27,780 bases of DNA, taken from Bacteroidales bacterium. GTDB taxonomy: Bacteria > Bacteroidota > Bacteroidia > Bacteroidales > WCHB1-69. The stretch lies in the NCBI GenBank assembly GCA_017964755.1, contig JAGCRI010000065.1, positions 1 to 27,780 on the forward strand, written 5' to 3'. Under the pieces are notes generated by a model, which was not told where the DNA came from, did no database searches, and worked only from the letters and a program-made list of their open reading frames with translations. Below, in pieces: positions 6,640-15,070 of the stretch (its first letter is position 1; every line of letters begins with the position of its first letter). The translations under genes and the position numbers were made by a program.

Positions 6640-7516
6640 ACCGGTTTTGCTTACTGAGACTGTGGGCGCACTTGTGCAGAACCCTGACGGAATTTACGTT
6701 GACGTCACTTTCGGCGGCGGCGGACACTCCCGCGAGATTCTGAAAAGGCTTGGCGGAAACGGGCGGCTTTTCGGCTTCGACCAGGACAGCGAGTGTCTGG
6801 CAGCCGATATTGATGACACGCGCTTCCAATTCATTCCCCAAAATTTCAAGAACATTGCCAAATGGCTCGAATACTACAAATGCCCGCAGGTTGACGGCAT
6901 TATCGCCGACCTCGGTGTCTCATCGCATCAGTTCGACACACCGCAGCGAGGCTTCTCATACCGCTTCCCTGCCCCATTGGATATGCGGATGAACACATCC
7001 AAAGAGTTTTCCGCCGCCGATGTCGTGAACCAATACCCGCAGAGCCACCTCACAGCTATACTATCAGAATATGGCGAACTGCAGAACGCAAAACGCATGG
7101 CTGACCTTATAGCCGGAGCGCGCCCGCTCTCAACCACCGACCAGCTTACAGCAGCAGTCGCGCCATTGCTGCCAAAGGGCAAGGAGAACAAAATCCTTTC
7201 GCAGCTTTTTCAAGCCATAAGAATAGAGGTTAACGGGGAGGTGGAGGCGCTGAAGCAGCTTCTGCTTCAAAGTGTCAGGCTCCTGAAAAGCGGCGGCCGC
7301 ATTGCCGTGCTCTCTTACCACTCCATTGAAGACCGCCTCGTGAAAAACTTCTTCAGAGCCGGCAATTTTGAAGGCGAAATAGAAAAGGACTTTTATGGGA
7401 ACCCGCTGACGCCATTCAGAAGCATAACACGGAAACCTGTAATCCCGTCAGACAGCGAGACAGAGGCAAATCCGCGTGCACGCAGCGCGAAACTGCGTGT
7501 CGCTGAAAAAATTTAA
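6611..7516 (+). CDS. rsmH: 16S rRNA (cytosine1402-N4)-methyltransferase RsmH
   Basis: AdoMet-dependent methyltransferase for C1402 of 16S rRNA. Visible motifs: YHEPVLL at the N-terminus, YVDVTFGGGGHSREIL (AdoMet loop), GRLFGFDQD, VDGIIADLGVSSHQFD, RGFSYRFPAPLDMRMN and, near the end, AVLSYHSIEDRLVKNFF. Several in-frame ATGs compete. I use 6611, which has AGGGG nine bases upstream and gives 301 residues; 6620 and 6629 (MYHEPVLL, with GGGAGA upstream) are equally possible. An ATG at 6563 would add residues outside the family. All choices overlap mraZ. ftsL follows after 9 bases. Confidence 0.96.
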   Translation: MWEMAAMYHEPVLLTETVGALVQNPDGIYVDVTFGGGGHSREILKRLGGNGRLFGFDQDSECLAADIDDTRFQFIPQNFKNIAKWLEYYKCPQVDGIIADLGVSSHQFDTPQRGFSYRFPAPLDMRMNTSKEFSAADVVNQYPQSHLTAILSEYGELQNAKRMADLIAGARPLSTTDQLTAAVAPLLPKGKENKILSQLFQAIRIEVNGEVEALKQLLLQSVRLLKSGGRIAVLSYHSIEDRLVKNFFRAGNFEGEIEKDFYGNPLTPFRSITRKPVIPSDSETEANPRARSAKLRVAEKI

Positions 7517-7525
7517 ACGCGAAAC

Positions 7526-7900
7526 ATGAAAACGACATATAGGAAACAGGAAAAAGAACCGCAGGAGCAGAAAACGAAGCCGAAAATCAGGCTGTCGCAT
7601 ATTTTCGATGGGGAAGTGTTTATGTCGGAATATGTGAAACGTCTTTACCCATACATTTTTATGGTCATCTGCCTCATCACGGCAATCATCATCAACGAGC
7701 AGCAAATAACAAAAAAACAGAATAAAATCAAAAAATACGAAAACGAATATAAGGAAGCATTGAGCAAACTCAAAAAGAACAACCAGTTCATCCCTTATCA
7801 GGAAAGTCAGGAACTGCTTAAGATAATAGAGGAAAGAGGGTTTGTGAAAAATGACAAGAACAGATATAAAATCGTTGTAAAAGAAGCAAAAGAGGAATAA
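7526..7900 (+). CDS. ftsL: FtsL-like cell division protein (Bacteroidota type)
   Basis: 124 residues. A cytoplasmic basic N-terminus (1-~40), one membrane segment (about 43-59, YPYIFMVICLITAIIINEQQ), then a periplasmic coiled coil rich in Lys/Glu/Asn (about 60-95) and a C-terminal part SQELLKIIEERG typical of the family. Identification rests on topology and on position between rsmH and the division PBP, since FtsL sequences diverge strongly. It should pair with FtsB-like and FtsQ proteins to activate the septal synthase FtsWI. Spacing of 9 bases on each side implies tight co-expression. Confidence 0.85.
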   Translation: MKTTYRKQEKEPQEQKTKPKIRLSHIFDGEVFMSEYVKRLYPYIFMVICLITAIIINEQQITKKQNKIKKYENEYKEALSKLKKNNQFIPYQESQELLKIIEERGFVKNDKNRYKIVVKEAKEE

Positions 7901-7909
7901 AAGCGGATT

Positions 7910-10210
7910 ATGGGCGAAAAAAAAGGAAATATTGACTCAAAAGGCATACGACTCCACATCGTATATGTCGCCGTTTTGTTCTTCGGACTGCTGTGCTTTC
8001 TCAAGATAATGCACCTTGTGCTTTTCGAAAGGGGGCTCTACACAGGAACTTCAAAAGAGTGCCTCGACAAGACGCGGGACGGATGGGACACCACAGCCCT
8101 TGCGCGTGACCCCGACTGCAAATGCACCGTGGTTCAAAACGACATCACTCCGACACGAGGTGAAATTTACGATGACCAAGGACGTCTTCTCGTCGGCAAC
8201 TACGCCATTTTCGACATTACACTGGACGGGCGCGTACTTATGCCGAATGTGTATCGCAAAGGGCAGAAAGAGATTGTGAACGACACTATATACTGCGGCA
8301 ACGGCCGCAAAATATCGCGCAACGGCGAGCCCGCAAAAGTTGACGAACTCATAAACGAGCTTGCCACTGCTTTCTACCAGATGTTCCACGAACGATTCCC
8401 GAACAAAAGCCTGAGATTCTACAAACAGCAGTTCACTAAGGCGATAAAAGACCAGAAAAACGCGCTCATACTGAGGTCAAGTCACGTCAACGACAGGCAG
8501 TGGATAACCTCTGACGACACGGCAGCCATTGCGAAACTGCCGCTGCTGTGCCGCAAACGCCGCTGCGGGCTGCACTACGACGTGTTCCAAATGCGCATCA
8601 TGCCATACGGCGAGTTGTGCAAGCGGACGCTCGGAATGTACTATATACCTGACGACAGCGAAATCGCACCGAGGAAATACGGTATTGAGGCAGCCTTCAA
8701 CGACTACCTTGCAGGAATAAACGGGGCACAGAAGGCGCTATATGTCAACCATACCAAAATTCCGCTGAACGACCGCACCGACCCTATTGACGGATATGAT
8801 GTGAACACCACGATAAACTTGGAAATACAGAATATTGTGCACACAGAGCTTCAGAAAGTGCTGATTGACCAGCAGGCTGAATGGGGCTGCGCCGTGGTTA
8901 TGGAGACCAAGACCGGCGAGGTGAAAGCCATTGCGAACCTTCGCTCAAATTCGGACAAGACCGCCTACTACGAAGCAGAAAAGAACTATGCCCTGAAAGC
9001 CATGGTGGAACCTGGCTCGACTTTCAAACTTGCCTCGCTGCTTGCCTACCTTGAGCGCACCACTAACGACACGGCGAAAAAATATCCGATACTGGCACAC
9101 ACTTTCACAAGGAAAAGCAAATCGGGGAAAGAGTACTCGTATTTCAAATTTGACGAGAAAGGGCGCGCCGAAGCCAGCGCATATCCGATAGAAGCATTCC
9201 AACGATCCTCCAATGTCGGTATCGCCTCTATGGTTTTCGACAAGTATTCGGAAGAGAACCGCAGCGACTACCTTAACAAAATTGACTCGATGTTCATCAC
9301 AACCTCATTCAAGACACAGCTCGGACAGATTGACCCGCCGAACATTCTCCGCAAGGCAACCGACTTCCACAGCTACTACAACACATGTTTCGGAACGGGG
9401 TTCACAATGCCGCCAATGCGTACGCTCGTATATTTCAATGCCGTGGCAAACAACGGGAAGATGATAGCCCCAATCTTTGTGAAAAGCATCACCCAGCACG
9501 ATGACACAATAGCAAAATTCCATGCCGAGGTCATCAGCGAGCAGATTTGCAAAAAGACCACGATTGCACGTGCAAAAGAGTATTTGAGGTCTGTGGTTGA
9601 AGGCGAGCACGGCACGGCGCGGCGTTACAGGAATGCGAATTTCACTTTCGCTGGAAAAACAGGTACGCGCGACATCTGGGACGAAAAGACACAGAGCTAC
9701 CTGAAAAACAAGAATAGCGTTTCATTTTGCGGCTTCTTCCCCGCTGATGAACCGCAATACACATGTCTCGTCTTCATATATAACGTATCAAAAAAGAGCT
9801 CGATAGCGGTAAAAGTTTTCACAAATATCGCACAGAGGATAGTGGAAGAGTCCAATACCGTCAACATTCAGGAAGTTGACAGACAGAACGGACGCCAAAT
9901 GCCGCGCTTCAACCCTATTCCGTCAAGTCAGGCAGGGGTGCTCCTCTCTGAATTTGGAATAAAAGCGAAACAAGAGAGCAAGTCGCCGTATATTCAAACT
10001 GGATTCAATGAGGAAAACAAGACGTTCATAAAGGATTTCAAATACAATGGCAAGGCAAAACTGCCGGATGTGCGGGGAATGAACGCTGCTGATGCCATAT
10101 ATGAGCTATCACTTAAAAATTATCACGTCAAAATTGAAGGAGAAGGATTTGTGAAAGACCAGACCTATTATCCTGAAACGAATACAGTAGTTCTTCATCT
10201 GTCAAAATAA
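7910..10210 (+). CDS. ftsI: Division transpeptidase, class B PBP (FtsI) with C-terminal PASTA domain
   Basis: 766 residues. One membrane anchor (about 14-35), a dimerisation domain (PTRGEIYDDQGRLL, about 81-94, then IFDITLD), and a transpeptidase domain with all three active-site motifs: STFK (catalytic Ser370), SSN (433-435) and KTGT (583-586). The last ~65 residues (KLPDVRGMNAADAIYELSLKN onward) form one PASTA-type domain. It cross-links septal peptidoglycan. Unusual for this family, the N-terminal periplasmic part holds seven cysteines (51, 70, 72, 129, 214, 219, 237). The spoVD-like architecture with PASTA is common in Bacteroidota. murE follows after 12 bases. Confidence 0.95.
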   Translation: MGEKKGNIDSKGIRLHIVYVAVLFFGLLCFLKIMHLVLFERGLYTGTSKECLDKTRDGWDTTALARDPDCKCTVVQNDITPTRGEIYDDQGRLLVGNYAIFDITLDGRVLMPNVYRKGQKEIVNDTIYCGNGRKISRNGEPAKVDELINELATAFYQMFHERFPNKSLRFYKQQFTKAIKDQKNALILRSSHVNDRQWITSDDTAAIAKLPLLCRKRRCGLHYDVFQMRIMPYGELCKRTLGMYYIPDDSEIAPRKYGIEAAFNDYLAGINGAQKALYVNHTKIPLNDRTDPIDGYDVNTTINLEIQNIVHTELQKVLIDQQAEWGCAVVMETKTGEVKAIANLRSNSDKTAYYEAEKNYALKAMVEPGSTFKLASLLAYLERTTNDTAKKYPILAHTFTRKSKSGKEYSYFKFDEKGRAEASAYPIEAFQRSSNVGIASMVFDKYSEENRSDYLNKIDSMFITTSFKTQLGQIDPPNILRKATDFHSYYNTCFGTGFTMPPMRTLVYFNAVANNGKMIAPIFVKSITQHDDTIAKFHAEVISEQICKKTTIARAKEYLRSVVEGEHGTARRYRNANFTFAGKTGTRDIWDEKTQSYLKNKNSVSFCGFFPADEPQYTCLVFIYNVSKKSSIAVKVFTNIAQRIVEESNTVNIQEVDRQNGRQMPRFNPIPSSQAGVLLSEFGIKAKQESKSPYIQTGFNEENKTFIKDFKYNGKAKLPDVRGMNAADAIYELSLKNYHVKIEGEGFVKDQTYYPETNTVVLHLSK

Positions 10211-10222
10211 GCTATAAGTATT

Positions 10223-11701
10223 ATGAAAACATTGGAATCGTTGCTTGCAGTTCTTGAAAAATACGAGATAAGGGGATCTGAAAAAGAGACTTTTGTTTCG
10301 GGGATAGAATTTGACACGAGAAAGATAGCGCCGGCGGCTGACGGCGCACCATTGTACGTTGCCCAGCGCGGCACGCAGGTTGACGGCCATGCTTTCATTC
10401 CGCAGGCTGTCGCCGCCGGCGCGGGCTGCATCGTCTGCGAAGAGTTTCCTCAAGAGCTGTCGGATAATGTTACTTATATAAAAGTCAGCGATTCAGCCAC
10501 CGCACTCGGCAAACTTGCAAGCGCATTTTACGGGTTCCCGAGCAAAAGTCTCAAACTTGTCGGCATAACCGGCACCAACGGCAAAACCACAACGGTGACA
10601 TTGCTACACAGGCTTTTCACCAAAATGGGGTACATGGCTGGAATGCTCTCAACAATCGTAAACAGAATCGGGGAGCGCGAAATTCCAGCGACACATACCA
10701 CACCGGATGCAGTACAGCTCAACAAGCTGCTCGCCGAAATGGTCGCCGCAGGTTGCGAATATTGCTTCATGGAAGTCAGCTCTCACTCCATCTGTCAGGG
10801 CAGAATTGCGGGGTTGCACTTCACAGGCGGCATTTTCAGTAACATAACCCACGACCATCTCGATTTCCACAAGACTTTCGCAAACTATATTGCTGCAAAA
10901 AAGATGTTTTTCGACATGCTGCCGCCGACAGCGTTCGCCCTTACAAATGCAGACGACCGCAACGGGCTCGTGATGACACAAAACACAAAGGCAAAAGTAA
11001 GCACCTATAGTCTCCAAACGGCAGCGACATTCAAAGGGCGCATCACGGATAATAGTTTTGAAGGGCTTCAGATGGAGATAAACAGAAAAGAAGTCTTCTT
11101 CAAGCTCTGTGGCAAATTCAACGCATACAACCTGTTAGCCATTTATGGCACTGCCATCCTGCTCGGTGCTTCGGAGGATGAGGTCTTGCAGACGATGAGC
11201 GGTTTGGACAGCGCCACCGGCCGATTCCAGATTTACAGGAACGACAAGGGCTGCACCGCTATCATCGACTATGCGCACACTCCTGATGCGTTGAAGAATG
11301 TGCTTTCAACCATAAAGGAGATAACTGAAAACAGTGCGGAAATAATAACCGTTGTCGGCTGCGGCGGCGACCGTGACGCCCTGAAACGCCCGATTATGGC
11401 CGAGACCGCTTGTCAGTATAGCAACAAGGTGATACTCACTTCCGATAACCCTCGCACCGAAGACCCCAATGCCATACTCGCTGAAATGGAGAAAGGCGTC
11501 CCTGTGGCTTTCCGTCAGAACGTTTTAGTGATTGAGAACCGCCATGAGGCCATTAAGGCCGGCTGTATGATGCTCACCGCCGGTGGTGTGCTGCTTGTGG
11601 CAGGTAAAGGGCATGAAACATATCAGGAAATCAACCATGTGAGACACCATTTCAACGACATGGAGGAGGTCATTAAAAACTGGACACCGCAAACAAAATA
11701 A
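10223..11701 (+). CDS. murE: UDP-MurNAc-L-Ala-D-Glu:meso-diaminopimelate ligase
   Basis: 492 residues. Three-domain Mur ligase: N-terminal UDP-binding domain with DTRK (31-34), central ATPase domain with the P-loop GTNGKTT (117-123), THTTPDAVQLNK, EVSSHSICQGR and HLDFHKTFANYIAAKK (the Lys expected to be carbamylated), and a C-terminal domain with IDYAHTPDALKN and the DNPR motif (408-411). DNPR is the signature for meso-diaminopimelate rather than lysine, so the cell wall should be of the DAP type. It adds the third residue to the peptide stem in the cytoplasm. The gene is full length and unremarkable. Confidence 0.98.
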   Translation: MKTLESLLAVLEKYEIRGSEKETFVSGIEFDTRKIAPAADGAPLYVAQRGTQVDGHAFIPQAVAAGAGCIVCEEFPQELSDNVTYIKVSDSATALGKLASAFYGFPSKSLKLVGITGTNGKTTTVTLLHRLFTKMGYMAGMLSTIVNRIGEREIPATHTTPDAVQLNKLLAEMVAAGCEYCFMEVSSHSICQGRIAGLHFTGGIFSNITHDHLDFHKTFANYIAAKKMFFDMLPPTAFALTNADDRNGLVMTQNTKAKVSTYSLQTAATFKGRITDNSFEGLQMEINRKEVFFKLCGKFNAYNLLAIYGTAILLGASEDEVLQTMSGLDSATGRFQIYRNDKGCTAIIDYAHTPDALKNVLSTIKEITENSAEIITVVGCGGDRDALKRPIMAETACQYSNKVILTSDNPRTEDPNAILAEMEKGVPVAFRQNVLVIENRHEAIKAGCMMLTAGGVLLVAGKGHETYQEINHVRHHFNDMEEVIKNWTPQTK

Positions 11702-11724
11702 GATAACCGATAAAAAGACAAATC

Positions 11725-12984
11725 ATGTTATATCCATTATTCAATTGGCTTTCAAACGCACACTTTCCCGGAGCGGGAATGTTCCAATACATATCGTTCA
11801 GAGCTTCGGCGGCAGTCATTTTGTCGCTGTTCATCTCCATGATAATCGGGCGGAGTATAATTCATTATCTTCAGAAAAAACAGATAGGGGAAAGTATTCG
11901 CGACCTCGGCCTTGCCGGACAGATGGAGAAAAAGGGCACCCCTACAATGGGCGGAATCATCATCATCATCTCTATTCTGATTCCCGTACTCCTTTTTACA
12001 AAATTGAACAATGTCTATATCCTTTTGATGATATTCACCACAATATGGCTCGGAACTTTAGGATTTATAGATGATTACATTAAAGTTTTCAAAAAGAACA
12101 AAGAAGGTCTTTCCGCTAAGATGAAGTTATGCGGACAAATTGTCCTCGGTTTAATTGTCGCTGTTGTGATGTACTTCAACACAAATGTTGTGATAAAAGA
12201 AAACTCTGTCAAACAAGAAGCATACGTTCAAACCGACGAGGTTTTCGCCATGGACAACGGCGTAAAAAGTGCCACGAGTTCGTTAAGCGATGTGCCGGCG
12301 AGCCGTTCAGTGAAGACGACCATACCATTCGTGAAAAACCACGAGCTGGATTACGCATGGTTCACCCGCTGGCTCGGCGATGAGGATGGCAGCTGGTCGT
12401 TCTTCATTTATATACCTATAATCATTTTCATCATAGTTGCTGTTTCCAACGGAGCAAATCTCACAGACGGATTAGACGGTCTCGCGACGGGAACTTCCGG
12501 AGTTATAGCAGTCGGCATAGCAATTTTGGCCTACTTTTCCGGTAACGCCATCTTCGCTGACTATCTGAATATAATGTACATACCTGACATTGGCGAGCTG
12601 GTTGTCTTCATCGCCGCCCTCATGGGAGCGTGTATCGGCTTCTACTGGTGGAATTGCTATCCGGCACAGGTCTTTATGGGCGACACCGGCAGCCTTATGC
12701 TCGGCGGAGTTATAGCCGTATCCTGCGTGATAATAAGGAAAGAACTGCTTATCCCGATACTTTGCTTCGTATTTCTCATTGAGTCGGTATCTGTAATAAT
12801 TCAGCGCTACTACTTTAAATACACCCGCAAAAAATATGGTGAAGCCAGACGTTATTTTCTCATGGCTCCGCTTCACCACCACTACCAGAAAAAAGGCTAC
12901 CACGAGTCTAAAATCGTACAACGCTTCATTATTGTAAGCATTTTGTGCGCTGTACTCACAATTGTGACATTGAAAATAAGATAA
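11725..12984 (+). CDS. mraY: Phospho-MurNAc-pentapeptide translocase
   Basis: 419 residues, about ten membrane helices. It transfers phospho-MurNAc-pentapeptide to undecaprenyl phosphate, making lipid I. Key motifs: KKGTPTMGGIIII, GFIDDYIKVFKKNKEGLSAK (the DD pair), SNGANLTDGLDGLATG, FMGDTGSLMLGG and the histidine loop APLHHHYQKKGYHESK. It is ~55 residues longer than E. coli MraY because of a polar insert at about 155-205 (after VVIKENSVKQEAYV), which is usual in Bacteroidota. The expected next genes are murD, ftsW and murG; only a MurD-like fragment follows, after 28 bases. Confidence 0.98.
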   Translation: MLYPLFNWLSNAHFPGAGMFQYISFRASAAVILSLFISMIIGRSIIHYLQKKQIGESIRDLGLAGQMEKKGTPTMGGIIIIISILIPVLLFTKLNNVYILLMIFTTIWLGTLGFIDDYIKVFKKNKEGLSAKMKLCGQIVLGLIVAVVMYFNTNVVIKENSVKQEAYVQTDEVFAMDNGVKSATSSLSDVPASRSVKTTIPFVKNHELDYAWFTRWLGDEDGSWSFFIYIPIIIFIIVAVSNGANLTDGLDGLATGTSGVIAVGIAILAYFSGNAIFADYLNIMYIPDIGELVVFIAALMGACIGFYWWNCYPAQVFMGDTGSLMLGGVIAVSCVIIRKELLIPILCFVFLIESVSVIIQRYYFKYTRKKYGEARRYFLMAPLHHHYQKKGYHESKIVQRFIIVSILCAVLTIVTLKIR

Positions 12985-13012
12985 TACAAACCATATCAAA
13001 AACCAAACCATT

Positions 13013-13597
13013 ATGCAAAGCAAGATAAATTTCAGCAAAAAGGGCAAGCCGGCCCCGCAGACATATCAATACGGACTATTCGGACAGGAAAATACTGAGT
13101 CGGAAAACGGTTTCACAAAAATGCTAATCCAATCACGCAGCAACTCATTGCACGCGTTGGTGAACGATTTGGACAACAATGACCATAAACTGGAACATGT
13201 CGCCACAAAAAACGGCATAGAGCTTATTAATGACTCGCATGCGATAAACGTGAACCGCCTGTGGTTTTCATTGGAATCGGTAAACAGACCGATTACTTGG
13301 ATAACGAGCTTAAATTCCACTGAAAGTATTGATGCATCATTAATAGAGCTTATAGAAAACAAGGTAAAAAGGATAGTGGCATTGTCGGTTTACAATCTTG
13401 ATATTCTTGCATTGTTTGAAAGTATGGGTAAGGAAATCATTCTCACCGACAACATGGAAGAAGCTGTCCTCAAAGCTTTCTATGCTTCCGAATCCGGCGA
13501 TGCGGTGCTCTTCTCGCCTGGCGTCAAGAGTGAAGGGCAGTACGCAAGTTTCAAGGAACGCGGCAACAAATTCAAAGAGGCCGTTGCACAGTTGTAG
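13013..13597 (+). CDS. Stand-alone MurD C-terminal-domain-like protein, probably non-catalytic
   Basis: 194 residues in the place of murD. Residues ~46-194 align by eye with MurD from the end of the ATPase domain to the C-terminus: NNDHKLEHVATKNGIELIND (HRLE region), DSHAIN (74-79) where MurD has DSKATN, PITWITSL where MurD has the IAGG loop, VKRIVALSVYN, MEEAVLKAFYASESGD, VLFSPGVKS where MurD has VLLSPACAS, and KERGNKFKEAVAQL. The UDP-binding and ATPase domains are absent; the first ~40 residues are polar and not recognised. The signature Lys and Gly residues are replaced, yet there is no stop or frameshift and the codons look like those of the neighbours. I infer a remnant kept for a non-enzymatic role; a true murD should lie elsewhere. 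A recent decaying gene is the alternative. Confidence 0.75.
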   Translation: MQSKINFSKKGKPAPQTYQYGLFGQENTESENGFTKMLIQSRSNSLHALVNDLDNNDHKLEHVATKNGIELINDSHAINVNRLWFSLESVNRPITWITSLNSTESIDASLIELIENKVKRIVALSVYNLDILALFESMGKEIILTDNMEEAVLKAFYASESGDAVLFSPGVKSEGQYASFKERGNKFKEAVAQL

Positions 13598-13622
13598 GAT
13601 TTGCCGGATAACAGCGGGTAAA

Positions 13623-13663
13623 AAAAAGCGTCAAGGGAGTTGATATTTCTCTTGACGCTTTTT
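13623..13663. terminator. Terminator closing the division and wall cluster
   Basis: Perfect 13-bp arms AAAAAGCGTCAAG (13623-13635) and CTTGACGCTTTTT (13651-13663) around a 15-base loop, with T-runs on both strands. It lies between convergent genes and can serve the cluster on the plus strand and the lipoprotein gene on the minus strand. It marks a real transcription end 26 bases after the MurD-like gene. Confidence 0.92.
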
Positions 13664-13683
13664 GTTTGGAATTACAAGCAATT

Positions 13684-14730
13684 CTATTTTTCAGCGGTCA
13701 CACTATTTTCATCTGTTACTTCCAATTCGCCTCCTTTACTGCTTGACCAAGACAAACCGACCGTAAATTTTATAGTACCATCTGTACTTTCCCAAGTATA
13801 TGAACTATTCCCTGGTGTCAAATAGGAATTATTAAAAATACAGTTTGCCATCAGATCGTTCGGATCCAGACTTCCGTCTTCATCATAGAATTTAATGTAA
13901 TAATCAGTACCAAAATTCAAAGTTGTATTAATACTGTACCAACTGACCGGCAGGTCGGCGGATGTGACATTTTCTTTAGTTGCACTTGTATATAATACTG
14001 AATTGCTTGAATTTACAATTTTGAAAAAGATGTCTGGATCTGCACCACCAAAAGTACCTGTATCCCATGATGAGTTGTCGCTATCTAACATAGGTATTTT
14101 ATATAAGGAAAGGTAAGTTATTGTTACACTTGTAGGAGCAGACAAGGTAAAAGTTTTAGTGGAAGTGGCCGAAACATTATTAGCATTATATGCAGTTAAT
14201 TTTATTGTGTAGTTACCTGTTTGATTACAAGTGAAAGAGGGATTTGTACTTGAACTTGTTGATGTGGTATAGTCCGGTCGGGTAAGTGTCCAATGGTATG
14301 AAACTGCATTTGTCGAAGTATTGACACATGTTATTGTTGCAGGAGCATAACTGCCGTTGTTACTTGTCAAATTGAATGAAGCAACTGGATTTGCATAACT
14401 GCCGCCCCCGCCATCTCCATTTAATGTTACACTAAAGCGAACTTCTTTATAATCATTATACTTAGAATTTTCCGCATAAAGTTGCAGTGTATAATCTCCA
14501 GATTTAGAAATACTGAAACTTGGCTCTTTTTCATTACTATCAAAAAAGCCGGATGCCCCCATGAGATTCCACAAATAGTAATCTGCATTTGAAGATCTGT
14601 TTTCTGTCACAATTTTGGCTCCATTTTCGGTAGTGTAAATATAATAGCCGAAATCAGCCACTACTTTCTTTTTGCACGAAGTCGCTAAAAATGGCAAAAC
14701 AGCCATAAATAGAATGATTATTTTTTTCAT
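13684..14730 (-). CDS. Lipoprotein with PKD-like domains
   Basis: 348 residues. Signal peptide with lipobox LATSC (lipidated Cys19) followed by KKK, not the acidic export signal that sends Bacteroidota lipoproteins to the cell surface, so a periplasm-facing location is more likely. Then two PKD-like Ig domains: about 24-105 (FGYYIYTTENGAKIVTENRS, YYLWNLMG, SGDYTLQLYAEN) and about 115-200 (VASFNLTSNNGSYAPATITC, SYHWTL, TGNYTIKLTAYN). A Gly-rich hinge (GDGGGG) joins them. The C-terminal ~145 residues begin VTITYLSLYKIPM and contain GGADPDIFFKI and an acidic FYDEDGSLDPND, resembling a small C2-like beta domain. No enzyme signature is visible; a binding or adhesion role is a guess. Confidence 0.85.
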   Translation of the reverse strand: MKKIIILFMAVLPFLATSCKKKVVADFGYYIYTTENGAKIVTENRSSNADYYLWNLMGASGFFDSNEKEPSFSISKSGDYTLQLYAENSKYNDYKEVRFSVTLNGDGGGGSYANPVASFNLTSNNGSYAPATITCVNTSTNAVSYHWTLTRPDYTTSTSSSTNPSFTCNQTGNYTIKLTAYNANNVSATSTKTFTLSAPTSVTITYLSLYKIPMLDSDNSSWDTGTFGGADPDIFFKIVNSSNSVLYTSATKENVTSADLPVSWYSINTTLNFGTDYYIKFYDEDGSLDPNDLMANCIFNNSYLTPGNSSYTWESTDGTIKFTVGLSWSSSKGGELEVTDENSVTAEK

Positions 14731-14766
14731 AATAATTTTAACTTAATAAATAATTTTTGTCATTTG

Positions 14767-14774
14767 CAAAAATA
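14767..14774 (-). promoter_or_regulatory. Candidate -7 box for the PKD lipoprotein gene
   Basis: On the minus strand the bases read TATTTTTG, matching TAnnTTTG, 36 bases before the ATG. No clear -33 TTTG was found at the right distance. Confidence 0.4.
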
Positions 14775-14832
14775 CAACCTCTAATAATTGTCTTTATCTG
14801 TAAATCATATCCAATTTCAATAGGAGCCACTA

Positions 14833-15045
14833 TTATTTTTGGATAAAATCTTCAAAAAAGTTGTACCCGATAATCTGCGAAATACGAATGAGCAAATCTG
14901 TCTTTATGGATGGCGAATTGTAAATTTTGTAAATATGGTTCGGAGAACAAGGAATCTGATGTGCCAACCAGACATTGGTGCGCCCTTGCTCCTTCATTTT
15001 TCTCTTTATCAGATTGCCTATATGTATCTCCTTTATATCTGCCAT
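14833..15045 (-). CDS. Small helix-turn-helix regulator
   Basis: 70 residues, nearly all helix-turn-helix: IHIGNLIKRKMKEQGRTNVW, LAHQIPCSPNHIYKIYNSPS, then IKTDLLIRISQIIGYNFFED. This matches a compact Xre-like family common in Bacteroidales, where the whole protein is one DNA-binding domain. Targets are unknown. The region just upstream on the same strand contains four GTGGAA half-sites and a nested inverted-repeat structure; one half-site lies only 7 bases before the ATG, so self-regulation is plausible. There is no partner gene next to it. Confidence 0.8.
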   Translation of the reverse strand: MADIKEIHIGNLIKRKMKEQGRTNVWLAHQIPCSPNHIYKIYNSPSIKTDLLIRISQIIGYNFFEDFIQK

Positions 15046-15070
15046 AAAAAAGCGTGGAACTTATTTCTTG

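Noticed and set aside
12472..13047. 191-residue antisense frame across mraY
   Set aside because: It is the complement of a highly conserved gene, and its composition follows mraY codon structure.
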